Assembly (NCBI GenBank): GCA_020747015.1
Contig: JAGTJM010000094.1
Location: 1 to 64,000, forward strand
Reading direction: 5' to 3'
DNA length: 64,000 bases
Source: Pyrenochaeta sp. MPI-SDFR-AT-0127
Lineage: Eukaryota > Ascomycota > Dothideomycetes > Pleosporales > Cucurbitariaceae
The position numbers and the translations under genes were made by a program. Under the pieces are notes generated by a model. The model had not been told where the DNA came from, ran no database searches, and saw nothing but the letters and a program-made list of their open reading frames with translations. Below are positions 22,175 through 33,947 of the stretch, piece after piece. The stretch's first letter is position 1, and each line of letters begins with the position of its first letter.

Positions 22175-23414
22175 TGCGATGAACGACTCAATCAGCCCGA
22201 CATCAACAACAATGGGGATTGGAATCTCTCGATGGCTCCAAAGGTCTCATTCTCTCCGCATCCCGTGCAGCAGGGCTGTTGGCGCTAGCGACCAGGGTCA
22301 CCGCAAAACAACTGCCGGGAGCAGGCGGGCGTTTCTTTTTCCATGCCTCAACTGCGAGCATCTCCGTGACCAAGTTCCCTGTGGGTAGCTTTCATTATAG
22401 CATCGTTTTCGTCTTGTGTGTCTGGTTCTTGTACACACTGTCAGGTGCAGCAGCCTCGAATGCTACAAGGTGCAATCGGCGCAATCCCAGTTCGGGGTGC
22501 TGTCTCCGGTCTTGATCTCCAGTATGAGCAACGACGTTCGACAAAGGAAGTTTGAATGTAGAGATAATAGAGGGTCGAGTCACTTATTGTTCTGTCCTTG
22601 TATTAGCCACTACTTGGTTGGTATGGATCCAACAGAGAGTTGAGATACTTATCGTCCTGTCGTTAGTTGAGCCACGGCATTGCTACAGCACATGCATCAA
22701 TTGCACTTGTACATCGAACCCAGGAGCGGATAGTGATCACAACAAGGAGAGATGGTACTATAACAAATCACTATTCATGGCCCATGTTCAAGTGCATCCC
22801 GCTTCGCAGCTTGTGGCAGGTGGTATGGGATGACAGGCGCTGTGGAAGGCACCACCGTCACAAACCTTGCATCCACCCAAGCTCATCTCGCCTCACTCAA
22901 ACTCAAAACACATCATGGAAGCCAGCTCGCTCTGAAAAACCAAACAATCATGGGCAAAGAAATAAGCAAGTCCTTTTCGATTTGAGGAACGCAGGAACCC
23001 ACACGACAGACTTCCTGGCTTTTCCTCTGCACACAGTCGAAGAATAGCTTGTCAAAGTTTATAATCCATGCTTTTGGGCGCTGAGACACTTCGTCAAGGT
23101 GGTATTTCGGAAGTACAACGTCGCAGATCACCTACCGGTATATTGCAAAGGTGGGGTCATTGACACACAAATATCAAGACATGTACCAGTTGGGAATTAT
23201 GGTTGAGCAGTCAAAGATCAGGTCAAGAATGTAGGTCAAGTAATTGTAAGAGTGAATGTATTATTATGGTTTGGAAGCCAAGCTAGTTTGGAAACTGTAT
23301 CTACACTTGAAGCGCCTGGCACAAGTGTCTGGCGACTAAGGCAGTCAATGACACAAGCGATCTTTGATAATGAGTCGTTTGATCATATTTCCTTCATCAG
23401 AAGCATATATCCGT
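22175..23414. other. Intergenic, nothing recognised
   Basis: About 1.2 kb between two minus-strand genes. Several open frames of 60-146 codons occur on the plus strand, the longest overlapping exon 1 of the regulator as a shadow. None has a domain, signal peptide or good intron borders. This region should hold the promoter of the regulator and the 3' end of the transporter gene. Confidence 0.35.
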
Positions 23415-25480
23415 CTAGAGCTTCTCCTGAATAGGGAGGCTGCCGCTGTGCCTCTCGCTAGCGACACTTGTACGCCTCTCAACATCATGAGCCTGAGCAT
23501 CGGTACCAAGATGGCCGGTTGGGAGCAAGTTCAGCTTGTCTTCTTCCTTGTCCATGGTGCGATACGCAAAGTGGAATGCAATACCAGTGACGAATGATAT
23601 GATGGCTACACTTCCGTAGTTCCAGACTAGATGAGGATCGGCAGTGAGGGGCGTGAAGGCCTGAGCAAGAGCAGCGGAGAAGGCGCTGGTGAAGAGCTGC
23701 ACAGACTGGACGAGAGACCTCATGTTCTTTGGCGCCTTGGTGAAAGCATACTCGAGCGTCGTGACCGATGCGAAGATCTCAGAGGTAGCAATCAGGACGT
23801 AGACACCAGTCACGGCCCAGACGTTGATTGGGGACTTGTACTCGTCGGTCGGCTCAGCATAGTAGCCAGAGGTCTTGTAGACGTAGTACTGGAGAACAGC
23901 GGCCCAAACCATGGCGAAGGAACCAAGAATAAAACCAGCGGTGATCTTCTTGATGGGCGTAAACCTGATGTTCCTCTTACGGAGGGCAGGGTAGACAAGG
24001 AAATCCATGACTGCAAAATGTGTTAGTAGGCAAACGTTTCAGAAGAGATGGTATGGGAGAGCTCACTGGGCACAATGATGATGATGGCAATGGGATCCAA
24101 GTTGGAGAGCACATCGTTAGGAACTCCGTTCAATGTCATGGTGGAGCACATCTGAGTCAGATTGGAGTCCATTTGCCTGTAAGCGAGCCAGAAAATGGGA
24201 ATCCAGAAGAAGACACTGCAGGCGCCGAATCCACGGGCGACCTCATCAACCCACGCATCGTCGAAGTTGTACCATGACGGTTTGTTGGCTCCGAGAGTCG
24301 AGGGCTTCACGTTGTGCCACATGGATCCATTGTTCCAGTTCTTCCACGTCTTAGCAGGGTTGATAGACGCGCCGTTGCCAAGAGCCTTGAAGAACAGTTT
24401 GAAAGCTGGTCCCATGACGTTGCCACTCGGGGGACGGAGGATGTAGAACTTCTTGCAGTACCATAGCACTGGCAGACAGACGATGAACATGACGGTGGGG
24501 ATCAGATAAGCCAGCCAGAATCCGACGTAGCGTTCGGCGTAGACCATGCCCAGCTGGCCAGCCAAAGCGCCAATGTTGATGAAGAGATAGAACCAGTTGT
24601 AGATGCGGGTCGTGGTCACGGCAGGGTCGACAATGACGCGCTCGCCCTTTGCGGTGGTCTCAACGCGCATGCGTTCCTGGGGAACTTGCTCGGCGATGAG
24701 TGGGGAGATGTTAGGCTTGAAGGTACCAGTTCCGAGTCCCATGATGATCAAACCAACGATGAAAGCTCCCAGGGCGCTGTTCGGCTTGGCCAAGACAGAG
24801 GGGGCAGAGGAAGCGACCAGGATAATGTGACCAATTTCAGCAACAATGACCGAGTAGACAATGGTCTTGAAGCGACCGAGGTAGGTGTCGGCGATCCAAG
24901 CTCCAAGGAGCGGGCAGCAGTAGACCCAGAAAGCGTTGAAGGTGGTAAGACTGAAGGCAACCTGCTTTCCCTTGCCGAGAGCACCAGGTTGGGCCTCGTC
25001 AGAATGGGGGTCCAAGGCAGCTCCCGTTGGTGTAGTGAGAGGCTTAGCGATGTAGTTGGAGTAGACAGCGACGGTACCGTAGTACGACAAACGCTCGACC
25101 AGCTCGACGAAGGCGATCTAGAGGTACTCGGTCAATGCATGGCTCACGTGCAAAGGCAGTGATGATTTCTTACAGTGTAGATTTTCCATGGAATGGCGGC
25201 GGGAATACGGCGGAGGGTTTGAAGCTCCACTTCAGTTGGGAAGTCATCCGAGTCGCTGAGGAAGCTCTCTTGGAGAGTAGCCTTGCCCTCAGAGTGAAGA
25301 TAGGCTGGAGGGGTTGTGGTGTGCTGCTCTGGGTGCTTGCGCTCAGGGTCGCCAGAGCGGTCAATGAGAGCCGGGTCCAAGCCTGTCGCTTGCTGCAAGA
25401 ATGGGTCAGAAATTGGCGTGGAGTGTGATGGGTCATGACTGTGTAGCACTTACGACGGTGTTGTCGTCACCAACAGGCAT
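23415..25480 (-). CDS. ptr2: Proton-coupled di/tripeptide transporter, PTR2/POT family
   Basis: A plasma-membrane symporter that takes up di- and tripeptides with protons. Exons 25480-25454, 25392-25174, 25117-24067 and 24010-23415 (introns 53-61 bp) give 630 aa. Exon 1 codes for only nine residues. Both PTR2 signatures are visible: the first around GAWIADTYLGRFKTIVYSV, and the second FYLFINIGALAG. The N-terminal 80 residues are polar and cytosolic, followed by about 12 membrane helices. The loop between helices 6 and 7 (KLFFKALGNG to DDAWVDEVARGF) is long, as in fungal Ptr2 proteins. The C-terminal 45 residues are polar with acidic residues and serines. Length and motifs are typical of an intact gene. 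The assignment to the family is safe; peptide specificity is from family knowledge. Confidence 0.92.
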
Positions 25481-27642
25481 GATGGGCGCGCAGTCGACAG
25501 TGGTTATTCAAGGTGACTTGTGCAGCAGGGCTTGATGGGAGAGGGAAGGGGGAGTTTGTGGGAGGCGACAGGTTAAAGAAGAAAAGCCCTGGGGTGTGAA
25601 GGGGGAGGGTGAAGGGCGATTTAATCAGAGCACGCGAATCACGGGCGCAGTGTTGTGCTCAATGGGCGGATGCTCGAAGAGGAAGGCGCAATGGGTATCG
25701 GCAGGGGTCACACAGCATATGGAGTCGTTTACGAAGATTTCCATCAGCACTTCACTTGCCACGGCGGGCAATTGGGCCCTAAGCATGGCCGGGGCGTGCG
25801 CGATAGGTGCTGCACGATGCTGGATTTGCACCGAATCGCCGAGGCCTGATGTTTGATTCAAGCATCGCCAAGTGGCTAACGCCCATAGGCAAGCAGCAGC
25901 ACAAGAGAGCTTGCGGCGCCTCCAAGATACGTGACGGCGACGACGACTGTGGCGCCCAACGTTGCATCCCACGGCATATCTCCTGCCTAAAGCGGACGAC
26001 TATCAGTACCCCGCCGCCGTGTACTATGGTAGACACCCACACCAGCCGACGCCCCCAACGTTGGTGGTGTCCGGCGCCATTTGCAGCGTCGGCTCGCAAT
26101 ACGAGTCTTCAGCCAGCTATCGTGATCCCTGTGCTCCAATGCGCTGCGCCAGAACGGTTAGGACCGGCTACGGATAGTGTTACGGAGAGTTGATTGGATC
26201 CAGGCCGTTCCAGAAGGCTTTTTCAATTGTCTAATCAAGCAGGAGCATGGAAGACACCCGTGACACTACACTAAACACCCATGCAAGGTGGGGCCGCCCA
26301 CGGAATCTTAGCTTCCTGTTAAGATGATGGCGACAAAGCTTGGATTCTTAGCCAATCGTGCGACACGACGGAAAAGTCTGAATTTCTTCGCCGCCCTCGA
26401 GAATTCGCGGACGGGACGCTTCTCTGCCTTTGCCTCCTCTGCGACCTGGGAGCCGGTAGTGCCGAGGATGTCGACCTGCTGCAGTCGTTGCAGCGGTCGG
26501 AGTGCCCCGGTGGCGTGCATGTCAAACCGAGTGAGATTCAATGTGCTATCGTAAGGCGTCGGGGTGGCCTGAGCAGCGCCGTGGCAGCGGGTGAGGCTGA
26601 CCGCTGCAGCGCCGACAGGGACATGGCAATGCTAAAGACCATCCCTCTGTGTCCAAGCAGAAGCAGAGTCTACATGACGGCCATGGAGTGAGGGGAGTAG
26701 AGGATCTACAGAATGATGCTACACGCTCCATGCTCCACGCTCCAGCCGTTGGCGATTGGAGGTGGAGGCTATCAAGGCCACGTGAATGTGAAAGACGGGT
26801 GGAATCGACGCCTCGGTTGCAACACGCTAAAGACGCCCGGGAGACTTACCTTATTCTTAATCTTACCACAAAGGCCACCCTACGCGATTGTCACCCAGAA
26901 CACACTTTATTGGCAGACGCCGTAATCAACTACTCATCCTCGACCCCTGTGCTGTGGCAAAAGCTGTCTCGATTGATCCGACCCGCCAATCGCACCTTCC
27001 CCACCCTGCCCACCTCCTCTTTTCCCTCCTACCAGCACCACGGTAATATGGAATCACTGCAATGCAGACATCAGTGCATGTCACTAACGCTCACGCGAAC
27101 ACGCCCAGATGCCGGTAATGCAAATCTTGACGAAGCGACACTATTGATTCCTTCCTCCAGGAGCATGCTTCTGATTAGGTGCCCCAACAACCCACTGTCT
27201 ACCAACTGATCATCGCACCACATCTAAAAGTAGTTTTACGCCTTGTGCGCACTAGAAGGTGGCCCACCTTCGCATTCTGGAATTCGCCCAGTCGGAATCC
27301 GGCAGGTCGGTTGAACAGGGTTAGCCCACACCGAACAGCACGCGACCTAGCTCTGCTGCGTTCATGTTAGTGGTCAATACGATCAATTCCTCATGCCTAC
27401 CCGCTCAAGGGCTTCAGAACACCAGGTTCCCTCTCCACCAGCATGCATAAGCATTTGCCCCATACGACTAGACAACCGAGCGCTTTGACGTGGAGACTTT
27501 GCTTGTCAGATATAGGGCTTTGCGGAAACGCAGAGGCATGAACAATTGCCAGGTCCACAATTTCACCGCATCATGAAGAGTCTCGATTGAATCACCAAAA
27601 AACGCCGATAAGATACAACTTCATAATCGCCTGCACATCCCT
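25481..27642. other. Intergenic, about 2.2 kb, nothing recognised
   Basis: Balanced base composition with many open frames (up to 186 codons) on both strands but no domain, no consistent splice pattern and no family I know. The segment includes the promoter of the peptide transporter (immediately right of 25480). It may contain a fast-evolving or non-coding gene that cannot be seen by eye. Confidence 0.3.
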
Positions 27643-28434
27643 TCACAGCAGCTGTCCCTTTCTCTGCAAGGCCTGCAGCCTCTCCGGCGTAACCACGCTC
27701 AATGCCATCGCCCCTCCTATAACAATCCCCAGAAACAACACAAGCAACAAATGAATCGGCTCAATTCTACTCGCTGTCCGCGGTGAACTAGGCGCGTACG
27801 GCCCAATCATCTTCTTCAAAGGCGCCACCTTATTCTTCTGCGCAAAGTCGTATCCCCGCTTCATGCCAGGTAGCCCGTCGATGCTGAGCTGCGACTTCCA
27901 CGCCCAATACCGATCCATGGATTCCGCTTCATTGCCCTCACGATACTTGGCATCCTTTTTGGCAAAGTGATCGTCGAGAATGGTTCGGTGTCCCTTGAAC
28001 TCGTAGTACGGAACGCTATACCCACATGATGTAGCGCACTGGTGGATGTCGACCATGATAATACTCCTACTTCCCGGAATAATCTTGACCTTGTGCTCTT
28101 CCACGAAGGCGTCGAATTCGGGCGTTCCGTTCTCAATCGGCCGCCCGTCTCCCCATAACCGTACAATCTTCGGCGGACCCACAAACGCCATGAACATGAC
28201 GCATATGCGTCCGTTACCGGGCTCGTGGAGATGTGCGTGTGTTTCTACCCCAGAGCCGGTCAGGTCCATGTACCAGAACGTTCGCTCGTCAATGATGCCG
28301 AATTGCTGCCCGCCTTTAGGCGAGATGTTGATATGCCCAGATCCAGATAGGGGCGCTGTGCCGACCCATAGCATTTTCTGCTCCAGCATCCATGGGCGTA
28401 GCGAGTCGGGTATAGTTTCGTAGAAGACACCCAT
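27643..28434 (-). CDS. PNPOx-like flavin-binding fold protein with C-terminal membrane anchor
   Basis: A single-exon gene, 263 aa, starting at MGVFYETIPD. Residues of about 1-140 fit the split-barrel fold of the pyridoxamine 5'-phosphate oxidase-like family: MLWVGTAPLSGSGHINISPKG (FMN/substrate loop), RTFWYMDLTGSG, THAHLHEPGNGRICVMFMAF and PPKIVRLWGDGR. This subfamily of fungal proteins is annotated as pyridoxamine phosphate oxidase-like, with no proven substrate. The middle (about 140-220) has a conserved-looking DIHQCATSCGYSVPYYEF segment. A hydrophobic helix near the C-terminus (LLLVLFLGIVIGGAMALSVV) suggests tail anchoring in a membrane, with the flavin domain in the cytosol. Translation from an upstream non-ATG codon is not needed. 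Function beyond the fold is unknown. Confidence 0.85.
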   Translation of the reverse strand: MGVFYETIPDSLRPWMLEQKMLWVGTAPLSGSGHINISPKGGQQFGIIDERTFWYMDLTGSGVETHAHLHEPGNGRICVMFMAFVGPPKIVRLWGDGRPIENGTPEFDAFVEEHKVKIIPGSRSIIMVDIHQCATSCGYSVPYYEFKGHRTILDDHFAKKDAKYREGNEAESMDRYWAWKSQLSIDGLPGMKRGYDFAQKNKVAPLKKMIGPYAPSSPRTASRIEPIHLLLVLFLGIVIGGAMALSVVTPERLQALQRKGQLL

Positions 28435-30102
28435 CCTGATGGCGGGGATGCAGTGCGAACGGTGGGTGCAACCAAGTAGATGCCGAGTTCGAGAGTCGAA
28501 GGATATATTCTCTTCCAACACACAGTCAAACGGTAGGATATAACAAGCTCAGCGACCTTGCATCCAAAGTTGAAGTACCGTGCTATGATTCACACTTTCA
28601 ATCTGTATGTCCACCGCGATTACCAATGTCCGCGGCCGGTATCGGAGGCGTGACAAGACGTCGATCAAAAGCCACAGAAACCGAGCAAATACGTTACTCT
28701 GCCACGTGGATCTCGAATATCTTTTGTCTTCCCAAGTGGTGAGTGCAATGTGTACATGTTTGGCTCTTTTCCGACGGTCTGGTGATCGTTAGCGCAGCGG
28801 GGTTTGAGCAGTAGGAGGAGCGGTTCGGGAAGGTGCCGAGGATGTGGTGTTGGGGCGTGTGATTGGCTGGTTTGTAGCGCGACTTGCCGATAATATGCGG
28901 ATAGTGGGTCTTGGTGTAAAAGAGCAGAGATAGTAGCAGATGTGTAGTGTGTGAGAAGACAGCTCGATAAAATTGCTGTTTGATAGAGGGCAAGTCGATA
29001 GTCACGTGGTGCAGCACTTTGGGACTCGAAAAAACTAACTCTGTAGTTGCAGTTACAATTGGTTTCTCTCGGACCTTTTCTTCCTTGTACATCATTCCCA
29101 TATAGGACGGTTTGTGTCAACTATGGTATATCAGTTTTAAGCATGACTGCGAGGAACTACTGCGCACCAATCTAATTAAGGGTACAGGTATTGCTCCCCC
29201 AGGAAGCATTTCAGCCGAAGATAGGAACGTGCACGCTGACTAGCTAAAAGACAAGCACCTCTTAGTCGCAGGAGGAGCCAAGCAATTCTTGTAGACAGGA
29301 CTATTACATGTTAAATACTGAAACAATATAGGAAGCTATATCTATAGCTCGGTAATGCACGAAATTCGCTATCGTTTCGGAGAGACGATCAAGTAGTGTC
29401 TGAAACGTAGGTTCGTCGAAGGCTTCGTGCAGAACTCCCCTCAGTCGTGAAGTTCAGCGCAGCTTCTTTGAGCCTGACAACTCTTCGTACGGGGTGATAG
29501 AGTCAACACACAAAAGACCCGAAGCTTCACCTGTTTCTGTACGATAATCCACCATCTCTGATATGTACTACGTGATTGTCCATGAAGTCTCCTCCTACTC
29601 TGCTAAAACTGAATGCCAACGGCTAGTATCCTTTGTATCACCACATATTGTACCTCCGTAGCGCTATACCTAGAAGGCACACAATAATTTCCTCGTAGCC
29701 GCTCGTGAATGCCAGATAATTGTCCGAGTGTCCCAACGCACTTATATCGCTTACGTTAAGAGTTTTCATCACCGGTGGTGCTGGGGCCATGCTATCAGAG
29801 CCCATAGATACATGTCGCAAGAAATTGTATTTGGCTTCCTTTCCTTGCGAAGGATTTGACACGTGATTTGATAGGGTTGAGGCCATTCTAACGTTTGTTT
29901 GAAGTTGATTTCACGTTAGATTCATCGTCCTTGCTCTTCAGGTAAATTATAGGTGTATCAAGTCCCCACGAAGGTGGTACAGACACGGAAATGCAGCTAC
30001 AAGCCTCTGCCAGCCGTCCACGGAAGAGTGGTGACCGAGGACTTCTGAGGCGGGAAGATTTGTTTTAGGACCAGAGGGTGTAGGACTGGGATAGACATGT
30101 GA
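28435..30102. other. Intergenic, no firm gene
   Basis: An 82-codon minus-strand frame (29638-29886) and a 151-codon frame (28665-29120) are open but show no domain. The first begins with MASTLSNHVSNPSQGKE and ends in a short hydrophobic stretch; it could be an exon of an unrecognised small membrane protein. Otherwise nothing is seen. Confidence 0.3.
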
Positions 30103-30953
30103 TTAAATAAGTATATTGCTTTCTCTCCTACTTGTAGAGTCGCTGGTTCCTCTCTTTTTCTCCGTATGTCGCCTTCGTAGGTATATGCCCACATCAATTG
30201 TAATGAACAAACATATCAATGGTACCACAATCTGTATGACGTCTGACTTGCTTAACCCAGACTTGGAGCCTCCTCCAGATTGAGGGGTGCCTTGAGACGA
30301 GATAGATGATGCGGGTTCGGAGGAGCGATTCGAATTTGAGCGACTTGGGGCAAGATTGGTGCTCGGCGACTGACTTTGGCTAGGAGGCTCGACCACACCT
30401 GACCACGCCGTCAGATCCAGGGCTGAAATTGTGCGGTGTAGATGACGAAAGCAATGCCAGCCAACATGAAGTAGGCACTGGAAGTTAGAAGCTTCGTACC
30501 TGGAGCTGATGAAGACACAACGACAGTTGGTGCGGACGTGAATAGAGTGACCGTGACGGGTCCAGCTGGTCTCGGGACCGATGCAGCAGTAGGAGTAACG
30601 AGCACGGTAGCCGGTCCCGAAAATTTGCAGTACCTATCGTAGACAGAGACGCCAATGGCATAGTCCTGGCCATCCGTACAGGTTTTGAAATATGTTTGAA
30701 CACAAGATTCGAGGTAAGACGAGACGTATGGTCGAACGTTGTCTTTGCAGAGGCAAGCATCTGAATCTGCGCAGCCAACAGCTCTCCAGAGATTGTCGCC
30801 CCCGGACCCGCTAACGCACTCTCGAACACAATTTCGCTGATTTTGCACGTCGCGGTCGTTGCCGATAGTGACTTCCTGCGCCGACAAATAGGAGGCGAAT
30901 AGTGTTGTGACAAGAAGTATCAGAACATTAAGTGACCTAGACAGCCGCCACAT
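30103..30953 (-). CDS. CFEM-like cysteine-rich single-pass surface protein
   Basis: Exons 30953-30500 and 30398-30103 (101-bp intron) give 249 aa. The N-terminus is a signal peptide (LNVLILLVTTLFASYLSAQ). The ectodomain at about 30-110 has eight cysteines in a CFEM-like order: CVREC, then CADSDACLC, then three more spaced cysteines (ESC, KTC, RYC). CFEM domains occur on fungal cell-surface proteins and receptors, some of which bind haem iron. A Ser/Thr/Pro-rich stalk follows, spanning the intron (PTAASVPRP, then SPSTNLAPSRSNSN). Near the end is one membrane helix (VIQIVVPLICLFITIDVGIYL) followed by a basic cytosolic tail RRRHTEKKR. It is therefore a type I membrane protein rather than GPI-anchored. 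The domain call is by cysteine spacing only. Confidence 0.75.
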
Positions 30954-31145
30954 TCTGTGCAAAAATTAGGTTGGATGTATGAATACGCATTTATCCCAGT
31001 CCATACATCAACACTGTCCACTGGCCATTGGACCTCTGCACTTCATCAGACATGCTGCTCACGGGCCGAGCCCAAAACCGGGTGGGCAGACTATAGGTCA
31101 ACCCGAATTACGACCTGGATGTAATTTTCCCATCTATGAGGGATG

Positions 31146-33947
31146 CTAATGAAGAGTAAATATCTGTAGCGGAGGGTTTCCTTCCATGGCTTCGCCACTC
31201 ATGTAATCAGGGACGTATGCTTCGCCGACGACGAGGAAATGCTCGTCAACAGGGTGCAATATAATTGGCACGGGACATCCCAGGACTGCACAGAGTAAAT
31301 CACCTTCCGTGGCTTCATTTGGACACAGGCCCAAGTTGTAGCCGTCCAGGGAGCCCGGGCCAGAATCTTTCAAGTAACAGAGCCTCCTGCCCACACAGAA
31401 TTGGTATGTAGTGCGCAAAAACTGCTTTTCGCGCTCGGAGAGCGCCGAGTCAACGGGCCCAGGCAAAACCGATGTTAATTCCCAGCGGGCCCAATCGGCT
31501 TCAGTCACCAGCCAAGTGTCAGGTTTGTCCGGATTTAGCATCGAGTAAAACTTTCTTAGCCATATGTCGGGTCCACCTCTACGACTTGGGCGGGAATAAT
31601 CTACTATTGACTGTCGCCAGCCTAGAAACAACGTCATTATGTCTTTCAGCCTCATCTGTACCATCTCAAACCGTTTGCCACAGTGCTCAAGCGAGGATAT
31701 ACCGAGCCCAGTTACGTCCAAGCAGGTACCGTCACTTGAAAATTCAAATTTCGCTCTTGCATTTTCTGATATTTTGGAAAGTGGGTTTGTGCGGGCCAAG
31801 GAGATAGCGGTCCTCCTATGCACGTTCCAATCCGGGACCCAGGAAGGGAGGAAGGGCTGCCGCGCCCTGTAAGTCTTGGTAACTGCGTGTGTCCCCGCTT
31901 CTGTCACCAGACAAAGAACGCCCAGCCTTCCCGTCTCCTCAATGATCGCCTTGGTAGCTCCACGGTAGACCTCGCTGGTGGACTTGCTGTAGTCTACTTT
32001 CAGGCCGAGGTGAGTACTGTTTTTGAGAGAGGAGATTCCTAGCAACGCGTAAATTCTGTCTTTCGGATCTGAGCACTCGGATGACCAATGTGCTCTTAGG
32101 AGTTCCTCCAAAGGCATGCATGTCGAAGTAGGCTCTCTCCAGGATGATTGACCGCCGCCACCCGACAATTGGTTCACTATTCGGAGATATCGCGGCGTGG
32201 CAGGGTGTTGTTCTTGAACTAGTATTAGAATAGCTTGGAGAATGATGTCATATACTTTTCCCAGAATCTCGTAGCCAACCGTCAATGAACCGCAATGCAC
32301 TACCAGATCTTTGGCACACATCACCTCCTGGACTATCCAAAGACGATTCCAATATGATCGATCTAGAAGTAGCTCCCTTATGCCGTTAAGAATTGCAGTG
32401 AGGTTACTTGGGGCCGCCCTAAGAACGTCGGCGGCATGTTCTTTTGGGGACGAGTGCACTTCTAGTGCTTTAAGAAATTCTACTCCTGCTTTGGTATCTT
32501 CGGCTTCTTCACCAAGCCACACAATTACCCGTTTCGCATTGGAATATATATCTCTCATCAGTTGCACTTGCTTACTTCGCTCCTCTGGATCTTCCTGGTT
32601 GATGCAGATCGCGTCGATCCAGATCAGTCTATCTTCGGTGGATGAGCGAAGTTGCATCATTGCGCCTTGAAGGCTTGGCGTTATATTAATACAGTGACCA
32701 TTCAGGGCCAATTTAGCCACACTCTGGTCTCTTCCCCACACATAAGACAGAGCCTCGTACGATGGCAGTGCATCTAGTGAAGTTCTTAGGAGAGTCGCCT
32801 CGAGGGGATCGCTGCGACTCCCTTTCGTAATGTAGGCTATCCGGATCTGGCGGGAATCGAGACTCAAGGGCCGATACACTATGTTTGAGACATCTGAAAC
32901 TTTGCACTCCCGGTTTGGAAACTCTCGCATTAAAGTATCCAAGTGCGAACTCAGATCGATGATCATTGGGTCATCTGCAGGAAGACGTCTCTTCTGCTTC
33001 TCGAGAATTTGCTCCGTTGTTTCTATCGCGTCTTTCCACATTCGCCTTTGGATATATGTAGGAACCAAACCCAGTAATGCGTCAAGAGTCTGCTCGTGGT
33101 CCTCTCCGTATGTTTTCTTGGCAGTGTTAAGTATGAGGAGCTGGATTGTGAGGTTATCAGTTTGGCCCTTGAGTTCTGAGTAGGCATATGCTAGCTGTCG
33201 AGCTATGCTCATAGTCATGGGATGACTATCGCCCATGGTCCGCCGCCGAAGGCTAAGAACGGGTTCCAGCAACAAGACTGCGTCTTTCCATCTTTTTTGG
33301 CCGAAGTAGACACCCGATAGATTTACCCTGGACCTCACGGTATCTGGGTCGTCGTACGGAAGAGTTTCCTCGCGAATTCGCAGAATTTCTAAGAGAAGCT
33401 CCTCGGCCTTAGTAGGATCACCCCCGGATGCATATACGGAGGCTAGATTGGACATGCCTCTGAGTCTTGCTGGGTCGGAACGCGCAAGGCTTCCTTTGCA
33501 CATGTCGACGACGTATTGACCAAGCTGTACTGCCTCTGGGAACTGACCCAAATTTTGGAGGTGGGCAACTTTACTAGCGAGGCTGGCGAGTGTGTCTGGG
33601 TGGTTTGCTCCCTGTGTCTCGATTCTCAGTGCAATGGCGGTATCAAGGAGATCTCCACCGCCCTGTTGTTCCTTCGCGTTGAATCGAAGCGAGCTGAGGG
33701 TGTCCATTGATCTAATGGTCCGCTTGTCTGCGAAGCCATGAAGGGCCACTAACACAAGCAACCGTTGACTTTCGAGAGTCTCAGCTTCTTTAAAGCGACC
33801 TTCTTTGTAGAGCACTTGGGTTCGTTGATACTTGATGTCTAGATCATGCTTCAGCGACGGAGAGTCCTTGTCGATTCGCGCTCGATCAACCTGTTTCTTG
33901 AGCTCTTCAAGCGTTGCCTCCACGTCGTCGAGCGAAATGAAATCCAT
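31146..33947 (-). CDS. TPR-HET fusion protein
   Basis: A single-exon gene of 933 aa starting at MDFISLDD; the frame is open 22 codons further without an ATG. Residues of about 35-340 are kinesin-light-chain-type TPR units (KEGRFKEAETLESQ, NHPDTLASLASKVAHLQNLG, DDPDTVRSRVNLSGVYFGQKRW, MWKDAIETTEQIL). A full HET domain follows at about 397-545: YEALSYVWG, LIWIDAICINQEDPEER, MRDIYSNAKRVIVWLGEEA and WNRLWIVQE. The conserved DPKDRIYALLGI and LPSWVPDWNV segments come later, and the protein ends with a long C-terminal region typical of complete HET proteins. TPR arrays usually sit at the C-terminus of fungal NLRs as sensors. Here a TPR array precedes a HET effector with no NB-ARC/NACHT between, so it may be a sensor directly joined to a cell-death effector. 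Function is inferred from the domains. Confidence 0.85.
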   Translation of the reverse strand: MDFISLDDVEATLEELKKQVDRARIDKDSPSLKHDLDIKYQRTQVLYKEGRFKEAETLESQRLLVLVALHGFADKRTIRSMDTLSSLRFNAKEQQGGGDLLDTAIALRIETQGANHPDTLASLASKVAHLQNLGQFPEAVQLGQYVVDMCKGSLARSDPARLRGMSNLASVYASGGDPTKAEELLLEILRIREETLPYDDPDTVRSRVNLSGVYFGQKRWKDAVLLLEPVLSLRRRTMGDSHPMTMSIARQLAYAYSELKGQTDNLTIQLLILNTAKKTYGEDHEQTLDALLGLVPTYIQRRMWKDAIETTEQILEKQKRRLPADDPMIIDLSSHLDTLMREFPNRECKVSDVSNIVYRPLSLDSRQIRIAYITKGSRSDPLEATLLRTSLDALPSYEALSYVWGRDQSVAKLALNGHCINITPSLQGAMMQLRSSTEDRLIWIDAICINQEDPEERSKQVQLMRDIYSNAKRVIVWLGEEAEDTKAGVEFLKALEVHSSPKEHAADVLRAAPSNLTAILNGIRELLLDRSYWNRLWIVQEVMCAKDLVVHCGSLTVGYEILGKVYDIILQAILILVQEQHPATPRYLRIVNQLSGGGGQSSWREPTSTCMPLEELLRAHWSSECSDPKDRIYALLGISSLKNSTHLGLKVDYSKSTSEVYRGATKAIIEETGRLGVLCLVTEAGTHAVTKTYRARQPFLPSWVPDWNVHRRTAISLARTNPLSKISENARAKFEFSSDGTCLDVTGLGISSLEHCGKRFEMVQMRLKDIMTLFLGWRQSIVDYSRPSRRGGPDIWLRKFYSMLNPDKPDTWLVTEADWARWELTSVLPGPVDSALSEREKQFLRTTYQFCVGRRLCYLKDSGPGSLDGYNLGLCPNEATEGDLLCAVLGCPVPIILHPVDEHFLVVGEAYVPDYMSGEAMEGNPPLQIFTLH

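Noticed and set aside
26649..27209. Plus-strand 186-codon frame in the 25.5-27.6 kb gap
   Set aside because: Composition and residue pattern are random-looking, with no domain and no splice partners.
28665..29120. Minus-strand 151-codon frame
   Set aside because: Low-complexity His/Ser/Leu-rich sequence without a start context; another frame of the same strand is equally open.
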